DNA of 64,000 bases from Tenacibaculum jejuense (GTDB taxonomy: Bacteria > Bacteroidota > Bacteroidia > Flavobacteriales > Flavobacteriaceae), in assembly GCF_900198195.1 (NCBI RefSeq), contig NZ_LT899436.1, positions 2,137,001 to 2,201,000 on the forward strand. The letters are read 5' to 3'. A program made the position numbers and the translations under genes. This document shows, piece by piece, positions 25,943 through 35,111 of this stretch. Each line of letters opens with the position of its first letter. Within the stretch, counting starts at the first letter, position 1. Under the pieces are notes generated by a model that was not told the origin of the DNA, ran no database searches, and saw nothing but the letters and a program-made list of their open reading frames with translations.

Positions 25943-28324
25943 ATGAAAAACATAAAATTATTTTTTTTATCATTTATTGTGTTGATTTATAATGTTTTTT
26001 CTCAAGAAAAAGACACATTATATTTTAATGCTAAATGGGAAAAAACGACCAAAAAAGATCATAAGTTTTACAGACCCTTACCGTTAAAGAAAGTTGATAG
26101 TCTTTCTTTTATTCAAGATTTTTACAGAAATGGTAATCTACAAATGCAAGGTTATGTATACACTAATCAACAAAATAAATACGTTGGAGATATATTTTGG
26201 TATACAAAAGAAGGCTACGATGCCTCTAATTCACAATACATAAACTCCACAAATCAGCCACTTACTTATTACCACAATAATGGAAAAGTTTGGAAAATTA
26301 ATACGTATAAAAATGCTGTTAAGCACGGTAAAATAAAATTATATAATAATAGCGGGGTTGAAATTGGAAATGATCATTACAAAAATGGTTTGAAATTAAA
26401 TGATACTATTCATAGATTCTCTAGAATATATTATTCTACAAATGGAAATAAAAAAATAGCATTCAATGCAAATGTGAAACGTGTCTTTAAATCGGTAAAA
26501 GCTATGTATTGGATGAATACAGGAAAGCTAGCAACCATTACTAATTATGATAAACATAACCACATATCTGAAGAGAAAATTTACGAAGAGAATGGTGATT
26601 TGCTAAAAACCTATACCGAAGACGATTTTTTGAAGAATGATTTTATTAATGGAAATTATTATGAAGCAAAAACAAATAATGGATTTGTTGTTGCTATAGA
26701 TAGCAGTGAAACATACAGCTATAGAAATCAAATCGTAAAAATTAACGATATCAATTTAATTCATATTGAAGATCAGAATGTAGACTTTTACAAGAAAGCA
26801 GGCTCAAATGTTTATCAGAGTTTTTATTATGATATTTTGTATGACGATTATAATAATAAGACTGTTACAGCTTTTACAACAGATGGTTTTAGTACTAGGA
26901 AATATGTGTATGATAAAATTTTTGATAAAGATGATACTGTTATTACTATCAATCAAGTTAAGGAACAATCTGTTGAAGAATTGTTTCAATCGTTAAGAAA
27001 TGTAGCTTGGGGAAGTAATTACATAGAAAAAAAGCGATATGCTAATGACAGTATTAAACATAAGACGAGTTTTAAATACTTTACAAATCAAATTTTTGCC
27101 TATGTAGATGAAGCTTTCGATACGAATAAACATGGTGGTTTTGGTTCCTTTTACACAGAAAAAGATGATGATAAAAAAAAGTGGCGTGTAGATGATCAAG
27201 AATTTTTCTCGACATATGTTTTTCTTTTAAATGAAAATAAGCCCATATTAGTATTAACGAAAGAAGATGATGTCGTTTACTGTATCATACCAACAAACAA
27301 TGATAAGTTCGTAGTGAATTTTAAAGACAATAATGATAGTGTAATAAAAAAAATGAACTACGTTGATTTTAATAATTATACTCTAGAAATGCTCATGCGT
27401 TATCAAAATGCAAAAGAGTTTTATAATGTAAAAAAGAACAAACAAAAACAGTTTTTAACAAATACTTTTAATGAAATAATTTTAGAAAAAGGATATGATA
27501 GTATTCAATTAGCACAACAATACATTATAGCTAAAGACAATAATAAAATTGATGTTTATAACTTACAATTAAAAAAATTACCATTAAAAAACATTAGACA
27601 GGTTTATAATGATAGAGGGAATTTACAAGTATTAACAAGTAATGAAGTATACTATGTTGATGTTTTAGGAAATAAAACAAATAGAAATTCAATATCGTAT
27701 TCTTTTTGTGGTACTGTTAGTTCAACAGATTTTTCAATTATGAAACATGATTCCAAAGCTTCTGTAAATGCAATTAAGATTCATTATGGAGGAATGGGAA
27801 GAGGATATAGTTATAATGAAATATTAGAAATTGATAATTTAGATACTTCATATGATTTGAAATTTTTAAATAATACAAAACAAGACGGATATGATGGAAA
27901 TAGTGGTTTTGTAGATGGTTACGTGAATCGAACAAATATGCTAGTTGTATCAAAAAACAAAAAATTTGGATTGTATACTTTTACTACTGAAAACGTAAAG
28001 TTTAAAAGAAGAAAAAATAAAAATAAAAAGAAAACTGTAGATGAAAATGGAATTGAACTTCCAGAAATTATTGATATAAATGCTCCTGAATATGGAAAAA
28101 CACAAGCAAAAGAGTTACTACCAGTCATGTATGATAGCATAACGTTACGAGAACCTTTAATTATCGTTGAAAAAGATAATTCTTATGGTATTTTTTCTTC
28201 CGAAATGTCTTTACAATATAAAATCTTAGGAAAAGTATATAATAACTTTATGTCCTATGAAAAGTTGAATGGTGAGAAAGGATGGATTGATGTAAGAACA
28301 TTACAAGAGTTCCCTAATTTGTAA
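25943..28324 (+). CDS. Large secreted protein with MORN/YwqK-like and WG-like repeats
   Basis: Secreted protein of 793 residues (signal peptide ending NVFSQ). Residues about 55-230 hold repeats of the YwqK/MORN type, such as FYRNGNLQMQGYVY, YYHNNGKVWKINTYKN and HGKIKLYNNSGVEIG, which form beta-hairpin ladders. The last 130 residues look like degenerate WG repeats (KKFGLYTF, PVMYDSITL, NSYGIFSSE, GEKGWID). The middle 400 residues are unassigned. The ATG at 25943 gives a proper signal peptide, so an in-frame TTG nine bases earlier is not needed. It may bind envelope material or a partner; the function is unknown. Confidence 0.65.
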   Translation: MKNIKLFFLSFIVLIYNVFSQEKDTLYFNAKWEKTTKKDHKFYRPLPLKKVDSLSFIQDFYRNGNLQMQGYVYTNQQNKYVGDIFWYTKEGYDASNSQYINSTNQPLTYYHNNGKVWKINTYKNAVKHGKIKLYNNSGVEIGNDHYKNGLKLNDTIHRFSRIYYSTNGNKKIAFNANVKRVFKSVKAMYWMNTGKLATITNYDKHNHISEEKIYEENGDLLKTYTEDDFLKNDFINGNYYEAKTNNGFVVAIDSSETYSYRNQIVKINDINLIHIEDQNVDFYKKAGSNVYQSFYYDILYDDYNNKTVTAFTTDGFSTRKYVYDKIFDKDDTVITINQVKEQSVEELFQSLRNVAWGSNYIEKKRYANDSIKHKTSFKYFTNQIFAYVDEAFDTNKHGGFGSFYTEKDDDKKKWRVDDQEFFSTYVFLLNENKPILVLTKEDDVVYCIIPTNNDKFVVNFKDNNDSVIKKMNYVDFNNYTLEMLMRYQNAKEFYNVKKNKQKQFLTNTFNEIILEKGYDSIQLAQQYIIAKDNNKIDVYNLQLKKLPLKNIRQVYNDRGNLQVLTSNEVYYVDVLGNKTNRNSISYSFCGTVSSTDFSIMKHDSKASVNAIKIHYGGMGRGYSYNEILEIDNLDTSYDLKFLNNTKQDGYDGNSGFVDGYVNRTNMLVVSKNKKFGLYTFTTENVKFKRRKNKNKKKTVDENGIELPEIIDINAPEYGKTQAKELLPVMYDSITLREPLIIVEKDNSYGIFSSEMSLQYKILGKVYNNFMSYEKLNGEKGWIDVRTLQEFPNL

Positions 28325-28343
28325 AACAAAGAGTAAATTGAAA

Positions 28344-28388
28344 AGGTCTAAAATAGTAAATTTAGATACTATTTTAGACCTAATTTTA
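28344..28388. terminator. Bidirectional terminator, 15-bp perfect stem
   Basis: A 15-bp perfect inverted repeat (28344-28358 with 28367-28381) with an 8-base loop and T-rich flanks lies between the large repeat-protein gene and the convergent oxidoreductase gene. Confidence 0.8.
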
Positions 28389-28389
28389 T

Positions 28390-28902
28390 TTAAAAAGTGG
28401 CTAAATAAGCTTTAGTATTTTCCTCTAAAACAGCTTCATCAGGATTAAACATAGCACCGTATAACCTGTGTAAATTAGTAAATTCAGCACCGCAAAATCT
28501 AAAAGTAAGAATAACATCATTTAAAAGATCTTCTAAAGGAATACCATTAGGAGCTTTATAATGTTCTTCACTACCGCCAGTTGAAATAGCTAATCCGATT
28601 TTTTTACCTTTAATTTTATCTCCACCTTCACCAAAGGCCCAACCGTAAGTAAATACTTCATCAATGTATTTCTTTAATGCATATGGTGTACTAAACCAAT
28701 GTAAAGGAAATTGAAATATAATTTCATCAAATTTTTCTATCAATGACTGTTCATTAGCTACATTAAAGTTAAGTGATGGATAAACTTCATATATGGAATG
28801 AATGGTGTATGTGCTTGGATCATTTTTTAATTCATTGATCCATTTTTTGTTGACTTTCGAATCTTCAATATTAGGATGTGTAACAATAACTAATTTTTTC
28901 AT
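28390..28902 (-). CDS. NAD(P)H-dependent oxidoreductase (flavodoxin fold, KefF/MdaB-like)
   Basis: Flavin-dependent quinone or azo-type reductase. The fold is shown by LVIVTHPNIEDSKVNKKW, by the middle strand IIFQFPLHWFSTPYALKKYIDEVFTYGWAFG and by the flavin loop AISTGGSEEHY. Its 170 residues are typical. It is divergent from an HxlR-family regulator with operator-like repeats between the genes, which points to induction by electrophiles or oxidants as in the B. subtilis YodB/AzoR system. The substrate is not determinable. Confidence 0.88.
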   Translation of the reverse strand: MKKLVIVTHPNIEDSKVNKKWINELKNDPSTYTIHSIYEVYPSLNFNVANEQSLIEKFDEIIFQFPLHWFSTPYALKKYIDEVFTYGWAFGEGGDKIKGKKIGLAISTGGSEEHYKAPNGIPLEDLLNDVILTFRFCGAEFTNLHRLYGAMFNPDEAVLEENTKAYLATF

Positions 28903-28935
28903 TTTGTCTGTAATTAAATGTATTATGAATTAAAA

Positions 28936-29001
28936 TTACTATTTTTGGTATATAAAGTATAGTAAGTAATTGTTAAATATTACTATACAAAAGTATAGTT
29001 A
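28936..29001. promoter_or_regulatory. HxlR operator: four half-sites in two inverted pairs
   Basis: TTACTAT (28936-28942) with ATAGTAA (28959-28965), and TTACTATAC (28980-28988) with GTATAGTTA (28993-29001), form two inverted repeats; GTATAGTAA and TTACTATAC are exact reverse complements. A TAnnTTTG -7 element (28940-28947) overlaps the first half-site, so a bound repressor would block it. TACT half-sites are known for the HxlR member YodB. Confidence 0.7.
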
Positions 29002-29007
29002 ATTAAA

Positions 29008-29367
29008 ATGAAATTTGTAACAACATATCCCAAAGTTAAAAAGTGCCAGGCTAGTTATGTTTTAGCCGTAAATGATACATTAAATGTACTCAATGGTAAA
29101 TGGAAACTACCTATTATAGCTTCGTTGTTATATGGTAGAAAGCGTTTTAAAGATATACAAGCAAATATTGACAAGATTACTCCAAGAATGTTGTCAAAAG
29201 AGTTAAAAGATCTTGAAATGAATGGAATTGTGTTAAGAATTGTTCAAGATAGTCGTCCTGTTTTAATAGAATATGAGTTAACAGAATCAGGAAAAACCAT
29301 AACAAAAGTGTTAGATAGTATGGTAGAGTGGGGATTAAAACACAGAGAACTAACTATTGGCTCGTAA
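29008..29367 (+). CDS. HxlR family transcriptional regulator
   Basis: Winged-helix regulator of 119 residues. It has C13 in the N-terminal arm (KKCQASYVLAV), the position used for thiol sensing in HxlR/YodB/HypR proteins, then the conserved LNVLNGKWKLPIIASLLYGRKRFKDI recognition region, KITPRMLSKELKDLE and the beta-wing YELTESGK. It lies opposite the NAD(P)H oxidoreductase and very probably controls it and itself through the repeats between them. Its 3' end overlaps the convergent small membrane protein gene by 18 bases. Confidence 0.9.
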   Translation: MKFVTTYPKVKKCQASYVLAVNDTLNVLNGKWKLPIIASLLYGRKRFKDIQANIDKITPRMLSKELKDLEMNGIVLRIVQDSRPVLIEYELTESGKTITKVLDSMVEWGLKHRELTIGS

Positions 29368-29841
29368 TTTTAATTTATATATTAAAGAAATTATAATATT
29401 AATAAAAGGAATTACAACTAATAGTGTTAAAAGAAGTAAAAAAGTTAGGATTAAAGTAACATTATAATCCTTGTAATTTCCATTCCAAAGATCATCTTTA
29501 GTTAGATTAGAATTATGATCTTGGTATAATACATAAGATATAAAAATCAATAGGATTATACTTGATATTATTTTTAAGATTAATCCTTTTTTAAATAGTT
29601 TTCCTTTGAACAAATCAATCAGATAATAGATTAAAAAGTTAAATAAATATAATACAAAAAATAAGAAAAAGATATGGTTGTAGGTAATCACTAAATAAGT
29701 ATCATGAATGTTAATATCCATTACCAGATCTCTTAGATTTTTACCATTCTCAAGATCAAAATAACCACTAAAAATTAATGAAATTATTAAAGAGATTACT
29801 CCTAGAAGAATAAAAAAATAATATGGTTTTGAACGAAACAT
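29350..29841 (-). CDS. Small membrane protein with a COX1-like HDTY motif
   Basis: Protein of 163 residues with four membrane helices (about 6-26, 54-76, 88-106, 129-155). Between helices 1 and 2 it has NIHDTYLVITYNH (residues 44-56), which resembles the HDTYYVVAHFH segment of cytochrome oxidase subunit I, keeping the first and last histidine but with Tyr at the haem a3 ligand position. The rest shows no oxidase similarity. It starts at the base after the lptB stop, so it is the last gene of the kdsD-tatC-CMD-lptB run. Its function is unknown. Confidence 0.6.
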   Translation of the reverse strand: MFRSKPYYFFILLGVISLIISLIFSGYFDLENGKNLRDLVMDINIHDTYLVITYNHIFFLFFVLYLFNFLIYYLIDLFKGKLFKKGLILKIISSIILLIFISYVLYQDHNSNLTKDDLWNGNYKDYNVTLILTFLLLLTLLVVIPFINIIISLIYKLKLRANS

Positions 29842-30576
29842 TTAAAATTTCTTCTTTTTAAGCTCAAAATCTTTACCTAAATATACTTTTCTAACCATTT
29901 CATCAGCAGCTAACTCTTCAGGAATACCTTCTTTCAAAATACCACCTTGATACATTAAATAAGATCGATCTGTAATTGCTAAAGTAGCCTGAACATCGTG
30001 ATCTGTAATTAAAATACCTATATTTTTGTTTTTAAGTTTGGCTACAATTCCTTGAATATCTTCTACAGCAATAGGGTCTACACCAGCAAAAGGTTCATCT
30101 AACAAAATAAACTTGGGATCAGAAGCTAAACAACGTGCAATTTCGGTACGTCTTCTTTCTCCACCAGACAATAAATCACCTCTGTTTTTACGAACATGAC
30201 CTAAACTAAACTCATCGATTAATTCTTCTAATCTTTGTTTGCGTTCTTCTTTGGTACGATCTGTAAATTCTAAAACGGATAGAATATTGTCTTCAACAGA
30301 TAGCTTTCTAAAAACAGAAGCTTCTTGTGCTAAATATCCTATCCCTTTTTGAGCACGTTTGTACATAGCATCTTCAGTAATTCTTTCATCATCAAGGTAA
30401 ATATTTCCGCCATTCGGCTTAATCATACCAACAATCATGTAGAAAGAAGTAGTTTTACCAGCTCCATTTGGTCCCAATAAACCTATAATTTCTCCTTGTT
30501 GTACTTCTAAAGAAATTCCTTTTACAACTTTACGACTACCGTAGATTTTCTGTATGTTATCTGCTCTTAAAATCAT
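29842..30576 (-). CDS. lptB: LPS export ABC transporter ATP-binding protein
   Basis: ATPase of the LptB2FGC complex, which extracts LPS from the inner membrane. Walker A is [13 protein letters not shown], the signature is [17 protein letters not shown], Walker B is [16 protein letters not shown] and the H-loop is LITDHDV. The ATG at 30576 gives the standard MILRADNI start; a TTG five codons upstream is unlikely to be used. It is downstream of kdsD and tatC, a recurrent flavobacterial order that puts Kdo synthesis and LPS transport together. Confidence 0.95.
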   Translation of the reverse strand: MILRADNIQKIYGSRKVVKGISLEVQQGEIIGLLGPNGAGKTTSFYMIVGMIKPNGGNIYLDDERITEDAMYKRAQKGIGYLAQEASVFRKLSVEDNILSVLEFTDRTKEERKQRLEELIDEFSLGHVRKNRGDLLSGGERRRTEIARCLASDPKFILLDEPFAGVDPIAVEDIQGIVAKLKNKNIGILITDHDVQATLAITDRSYLMYQGGILKEGIPEELAADEMVRKVYLGKDFELKKKKF

Positions 30577-30640
30577 ATAATAAAAGTACAATGTTACTAT
30601 TTAATGAAAGCACATTGTATTAATTGATTGTTAAATTGAA

Positions 30641-30994
30641 TTAATTTGGAGTTTCCTCTTCTAGAGCTTCCCAAAATTCTACAGCTCTTCTTAAATGAGG
30701 AATTACAATGGTTCCACCAACTAAAGTAGCAATAGACATAGTTTCCATCATTTCTTCTTTAGTAACTCCGCTTTTGTATGCAGTATCTAAATGATAAGCT
30801 ATGCAATCATCACAACGTAAAACAGCAGAAGCTACTAATCCTAATAACTCTTTGGTTTTTACAGATAAATGACCTTCAGCATAAGCGTTAGTATCTAAAT
30901 TAAAGATTCTTTTGATTACTTTATTATCACTTGATAGTATCTTTTCGTTCATTTTTGAGCGATACTCATTGAACTCTTGGACTTTTTTCGACAT
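30641..30994 (-). CDS. Carboxymuconolactone decarboxylase family protein (AhpD-like)
   Basis: Protein of 117 residues with the CMD fold. The CxxC-H motif is seen in VLRCDDCIAYHLDTAYKSGVTKEE, the site used for thiol-disulphide or peroxidase-type chemistry in AhpD-like members, followed by ETMSIATLVGGTIVIPHLRRA. It overlaps tatC by 29 bases, which suggests tight coupling. The partner of the redox site is unknown; aromatic degradation is not implied. Confidence 0.85.
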   Translation of the reverse strand: MSKKVQEFNEYRSKMNEKILSSDNKVIKRIFNLDTNAYAEGHLSVKTKELLGLVASAVLRCDDCIAYHLDTAYKSGVTKEEMMETMSIATLVGGTIVIPHLRRAVEFWEALEEETPN

Positions 30995-31793
30995 TTTTTT
31001 GTTGTTTTTTAATTACATATTTAGAAATGTAAATTCCGACTTGATATAAAAACATGATGGGCACAGCTACAATAATCTGACTTGCAACATCTGGAGGTGT
31101 TATTATTGCTGATAATATTAGTACAACAACCAATGCATGTTTTCTGTATTTTCTTAAAAATTCTGGAGTAACTAGACCTATTTTTGTTAGGAAGTAAATA
31201 ATAATTGGAAGCTCAAAAAATATGGCAACTCCAATTAACGTATTCGTAATTAAACTAATATACGCGCCTAATTTAAAGCTTTTTACAATCGCATCACCAA
31301 TAGAAAAATTGTAAAAGAAATACACAGACATTGGTAAGATGACATAATAACTAAAAAGAATTCCTGAAAAGAATAGGGAAGAAGCAGAAAAAATAAATCC
31401 TTTTGATCTTTTACGTTCACTTTCTAGTAAACCTGGCGCTATAAATCGCCATATTTCCCATAAAACGTAAGGAAAAGCTATAATAATTCCTAAAATTAAA
31501 GAAGACCAAATTGCTGTCATTAACTCTTCAGTAGGATTTAAAACCTGTAATTCTTTAGAAAATTCAATATTACAAAAGCTACTATCTATTCCTATTAAAG
31601 TAAATGCTTTGCAGAAAAATTGATAGGTTACAAAATCAGGTTTTAAATGCGCTAATAAAACCTCATCAAAAATTACTTTTATAAATGCAAAAGCTAAAAT
31701 TGCTACAGAAAATATAGCAACTATACTTCGTATGATATGCCATCTTAATTCTTCAAGATGATCTAAAAACGACATTTCTTTTTCCTGTGCCAT
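30966..31793 (-). CDS. tatC: Sec-independent protein translocase TatC
   Basis: Twin-arginine signal-recognising subunit of the Tat translocase. Six membrane helices span about 20-260. The conserved features are SFLDHLEELRWHIIRSI at the N-terminus, LVFW-type FPYVLWEIWRFIAPGLLESE after helix 2 and FELPIIIYFLTKIGLVTPEFLRKYRKHA. A loop insertion (about residues 45-80, with two Cys) is common in Bacteroidota. It overlaps the kdsD stop by one base. TatA is not in this window. Confidence 0.93.
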   Translation of the reverse strand: MAQEKEMSFLDHLEELRWHIIRSIVAIFSVAILAFAFIKVIFDEVLLAHLKPDFVTYQFFCKAFTLIGIDSSFCNIEFSKELQVLNPTEELMTAIWSSLILGIIIAFPYVLWEIWRFIAPGLLESERKRSKGFIFSASSLFFSGILFSYYVILPMSVYFFYNFSIGDAIVKSFKLGAYISLITNTLIGVAIFFELPIIIYFLTKIGLVTPEFLRKYRKHALVVVLILSAIITPPDVASQIIVAVPIMFLYQVGIYISKYVIKKQQKNVEKSPRVQ

Positions 31794-32764
31794 TAGAAAA
31801 TTCCCTCTTTTAAAATATCATGTAAATGAACAACTCCTGCATATTCATCATCATCATTTACTACTAATATTTGTGTAATATTATTGTTCTCTAAAGTGTC
31901 TAAAGCATCAATTGCCATAGCATCAATATGAATGGTTTTAGGTTGCTTACTCATAATATCAACAGCAGTTAAATCATCTATTTTAGTAGTTTTATTTAAC
32001 ATTCTTCTAATATCACCATCAGTAATAATACCTTCTATTTTATTCTCAGTATTGATTACAGCAGTAACTCCTAGTCTTTTTTCAGATATTTCTACAATAA
32101 CTTTAGAAACTTTGTCATTAGGAGTAACTTTTGGTAGTTCGTTATTTACAACCAAATCTGAAACTCTTAAATATAAACGTTTACCTAAAGCTCCACCTGG
32201 ATGATATTTAGCAAAATCTTTGTTACTAAAACCTCTTAAATCAAGCAAACAAACAGCTAAAGCATCACCTAAAACAAGTTGAGCTGTTGTACTATTTGTT
32301 GGAGCTAAATTATTCGGGTCAGCTTCTCTTTCTACATAAGAATTTAAAACATAATCTGCATTTTTACCTAAAAAAGAATCCGCATTACCTGTTATGGCAA
32401 TAATTTTATTGTTCGAATTTCTTATCAGAGGAACCAAAACTTTTATTTCTGGAGTATTACCACTTTTTGAAATACAAATCACCACATCTTCCGTTTGAAT
32501 ATTTCCTAAATCACCGTGAATTGCATCTGCAGCGTGCATAAATACTGCTGGTGTTCCTGTAGAATTTAGTGTGGCAACTATCTTATTTGCAATATTTGCA
32601 CTTTTTCCAATTCCAGTAATAATTACTCTTCCTTTAGAATTTAATATGAAGTTAACTGCATTAGCAAAGGAATTGTCCAAAAAATTAGTTAAATTAGCTA
32701 TACTATTGCTTTGAAGTTCAATAGATTCTTTAGCTTTAGCTAGTATTAAGTCTGTATTTTTCAA
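31793..32764 (-). CDS. kdsD: Arabinose-5-phosphate isomerase (KpsF/GutQ family)
   Basis: Converts ribulose 5-phosphate to arabinose 5-phosphate, the first step to Kdo for LPS. The SIS domain (about 30-165) carries GRVIITGIGKSANIANKIVATLNSTGTPAVFMHAADAIHGDLG and ICISKSGNTPE; a tandem CBS pair (about 205-320) follows the conserved HPGGALGKRLYLRV. Its length of 323 residues is standard. It is the first gene of the operon, divergent from recQ. Confidence 0.93.
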   Translation of the reverse strand: MKNTDLILAKAKESIELQSNSIANLTNFLDNSFANAVNFILNSKGRVIITGIGKSANIANKIVATLNSTGTPAVFMHAADAIHGDLGNIQTEDVVICISKSGNTPEIKVLVPLIRNSNNKIIAITGNADSFLGKNADYVLNSYVEREADPNNLAPTNSTTAQLVLGDALAVCLLDLRGFSNKDFAKYHPGGALGKRLYLRVSDLVVNNELPKVTPNDKVSKVIVEISEKRLGVTAVINTENKIEGIITDGDIRRMLNKTTKIDDLTAVDIMSKQPKTIHIDAMAIDALDTLENNNITQILVVNDDDEYAGVVHLHDILKEGIF

Positions 32765-32860
32765 GTAAAACAGGTTTAATTTAGAGTGTAAAAATAGGAA
32801 TATTTTAGCTAGAAAAACTTTCCTTTTAAAAGAAACTTTAAAGAACTTTAAGTAATTATT

Positions 32861-32890
32861 TTTGTGTATTAGTTTGAATTTTTAATTTTG
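32861..32890 (+). promoter_or_regulatory. Bacteroidota promoter of recQ
   Basis: TTTG (32861-32864), an 18-bp spacer and TAATTTTG (32883-32890) match the -33/-7 consensus; the recQ ATG follows 17 bases later. Confidence 0.8.
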
Positions 32891-32906
32891 GCTTTCTGGG
32901 AACATT

Positions 32907-35096
32907 ATGAAAATGAATTTATACGATGCTTTAAAAAAGTTTTTTGGATTCAATCAATTCAAGGGACTTCAAGAAGATGTGGTAAAGAGCATACTGAACG
33001 ACCAAAATACGTTTGTAATTATGCCAACAGGTGGTGGAAAATCACTTTGTTACCAATTACCAGCCTTAATGAAAGAAGGTACTGCAATAGTGGTTTCGCC
33101 ACTAATTGCCTTAATGAAGAATCAAGTTGATGCTATTCGTGGAATCTCCGAAACTCACGGTATAGCACATGTATTGAACTCTTCGTTGAACAAATCTGAA
33201 GTCAATCAGGTGAAACAAGATATTATAAACGGAGTTACAAAACTTTTGTATGTAGCACCCGAATCTTTGATTAAAGAAGAATATGTAGATTTCTTAAAAT
33301 CACAGAAAATATCTTTTGTAGCTATTGATGAGGCTCACTGTATTTCTGAATGGGGTCATGATTTTAGACCCGAATACAGAAATCTTAGAGCTATTATTAA
33401 ACAGATAGACAACGTTCCTGTTATTGGTCTTACTGCAACAGCAACTGAAAAGGTACAAGAAGATATCTTAAAAACTTTAGGAATGACAGATGCTAACATT
33501 TATAAAGCATCCTTCAATAGAGCTAATTTATTTTATGAAGTTCGTCCTAAGACAAAAGATATTGAAAAGGATATCATTCGTTTTGTAAAACAGAAAGAAG
33601 GACAATCTGGTATTGTATATTGTTTAAGTAGAAAAAAAGTAGAAGAGATTGCTCAAGTTTTACAAGTAAATGGTATCAATGCTTTACCTTATCATGCAGG
33701 TTTTGATGCAAAAACCAGAGCAAAACATCAAGATATGTTCTTAATGGAAGATTGTGATGTAGTTGTTGCTACAATTGCATTTGGTATGGGAATAGACAAG
33801 CCAGATGTTCGTTTTGTAATTCACCATGATATTCCAAAAAGTTTAGAAAGTTATTACCAAGAAACAGGTAGAGCAGGAAGAGATGGAGGAGAAGGTCACT
33901 GTTTAACATTCTATTCTTATAAAGATATAGAAAAGTTAGAGAAGTTTATGGCGAATAAACCTGTTGCAGAGCAAGAGGTTGGTCATGCGTTGTTACAAGA
34001 AGTTGTTGGTTATGCAGAAACTTCAATGAATAGACGTAAATACTTGTTACATTATTTCGGGGAAGAGTTTGACGAAGTAAATGGTGAAGGTGCTGACATG
34101 GATGATAATATGAGAAATCCTAAAAAGAAGCATGAAGCACAAGAACAAGTTGGTACCGTTTTAAAAGTAGTGAAGAATACCAATGAAATGTATAAGGCTA
34201 AAGAAGTCGTAAATACAATTACAGGAAAAGAAAATGCCTTATTAAAATCTCATAAGACTACAGAGCAACCATTTTTTGGAATAGGTAAAGAGAAAGATGG
34301 TAATTATTGGATGGCTTTAATCCGACAAATGTTAGTTGCTGATCTTATTAAAAAGGAAATTGAGCAATATGGTGTTGTAAAGCTAACTAAAGCAGGAAAA
34401 GCATATTTAGAAAATCCATCTTCATTTATGATGACAGAAGATCATGTTTATCATAATACAGATGACGGATCTATTATTACAAATACCAAATCGAGTACTG
34501 TTGGATTAGACGACAAGCTTATTAGTATGCTTAAAGATTTAAGAAAACAAGTAGGTAAGAAACTAGGAGTTCCTCCTTTTGCTGTTTTCCAAGATCCTTC
34601 TATAAATGATATGGCTTTAAAATATCCTATAACTTTAGAAGAACTATCTACAGTTCATGGAGTAGGAGAAGGTAAAGCAAAAAAATATGGTAAAGATTTT
34701 ATCGAACTAATAGGTCAATACGTCACTGACAATGATATTACGAGACCAGACGATTTAGTGGTAAAAAGTACAGGTGTAAATTCTGGTTTAAAGCTTTATA
34801 TAATTCAAAATACCGATCGTAAATTACCTTTAGAGGATATTGCAAAATCGAAAGGTCTGGAAATGAATGAGCTGATTAAAGAAATGGAAGCCATTGTATT
34901 TTCTGGAACTAAATTGAATATTGATTATGCAATTGAAGATTTACTAGATGAAGATCAGCAAGAAGAAATACATGAGTATTTTATGGAAGCTGAAACAGAT
35001 AAAATTCAAGATGCTTTAGATGAGTTTGATGGCGATTTTGACGATGAAGAATTACGTTTAATGAGAATAAAGTTTACTAGTGATGTAGCAAACTAA
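32907..35096 (+). CDS. recQ: ATP-dependent DNA helicase RecQ, zinc-site-less variant
   Basis: Superfamily 2 3'-5' helicase for recombination repair. Motif I is MPTGGGKSLCYQ (39-50), motif II IDEAHCISEWGHDFRPEYR (140-158), and motif VI is ETGRAGRDG (319-327). An RQC winged helix follows and an HRDC domain lies at about 535-605, then a C-terminal acidic extension to 729. In the zinc-binding subdomain the usual four cysteines are absent: residues 371-405 read SMNRRKYLLHYFGEEFDE and GEGADMDDN where CRR and CGNCDIC are expected. Such variants occur in Bacteroidota, so this is probably lineage-wide and functional. Confidence 0.95.
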   Translation: MKMNLYDALKKFFGFNQFKGLQEDVVKSILNDQNTFVIMPTGGGKSLCYQLPALMKEGTAIVVSPLIALMKNQVDAIRGISETHGIAHVLNSSLNKSEVNQVKQDIINGVTKLLYVAPESLIKEEYVDFLKSQKISFVAIDEAHCISEWGHDFRPEYRNLRAIIKQIDNVPVIGLTATATEKVQEDILKTLGMTDANIYKASFNRANLFYEVRPKTKDIEKDIIRFVKQKEGQSGIVYCLSRKKVEEIAQVLQVNGINALPYHAGFDAKTRAKHQDMFLMEDCDVVVATIAFGMGIDKPDVRFVIHHDIPKSLESYYQETGRAGRDGGEGHCLTFYSYKDIEKLEKFMANKPVAEQEVGHALLQEVVGYAETSMNRRKYLLHYFGEEFDEVNGEGADMDDNMRNPKKKHEAQEQVGTVLKVVKNTNEMYKAKEVVNTITGKENALLKSHKTTEQPFFGIGKEKDGNYWMALIRQMLVADLIKKEIEQYGVVKLTKAGKAYLENPSSFMMTEDHVYHNTDDGSIITNTKSSTVGLDDKLISMLKDLRKQVGKKLGVPPFAVFQDPSINDMALKYPITLEELSTVHGVGEGKAKKYGKDFIELIGQYVTDNDITRPDDLVVKSTGVNSGLKLYIIQNTDRKLPLEDIAKSKGLEMNELIKEMEAIVFSGTKLNIDYAIEDLLDEDQQEEIHEYFMEAETDKIQDALDEFDGDFDDEELRLMRIKFTSDVAN

Positions 35097-35111
35097 AATT
35101 TCATAAGTTTA

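Noticed and set aside
25943..28324. YwqK-like repeats as an antitoxin of a polymorphic toxin system
   Set aside because: The protein is exported, very large and has no adjacent toxin domain, so the antitoxin label does not fit.
29350..29841. Fragment of a cytochrome oxidase gene (pseudogene)
   Set aside because: The frame is intact, starts exactly after lptB and the rest of the protein has no oxidase helices, so it is reported as a gene with a look-alike motif.
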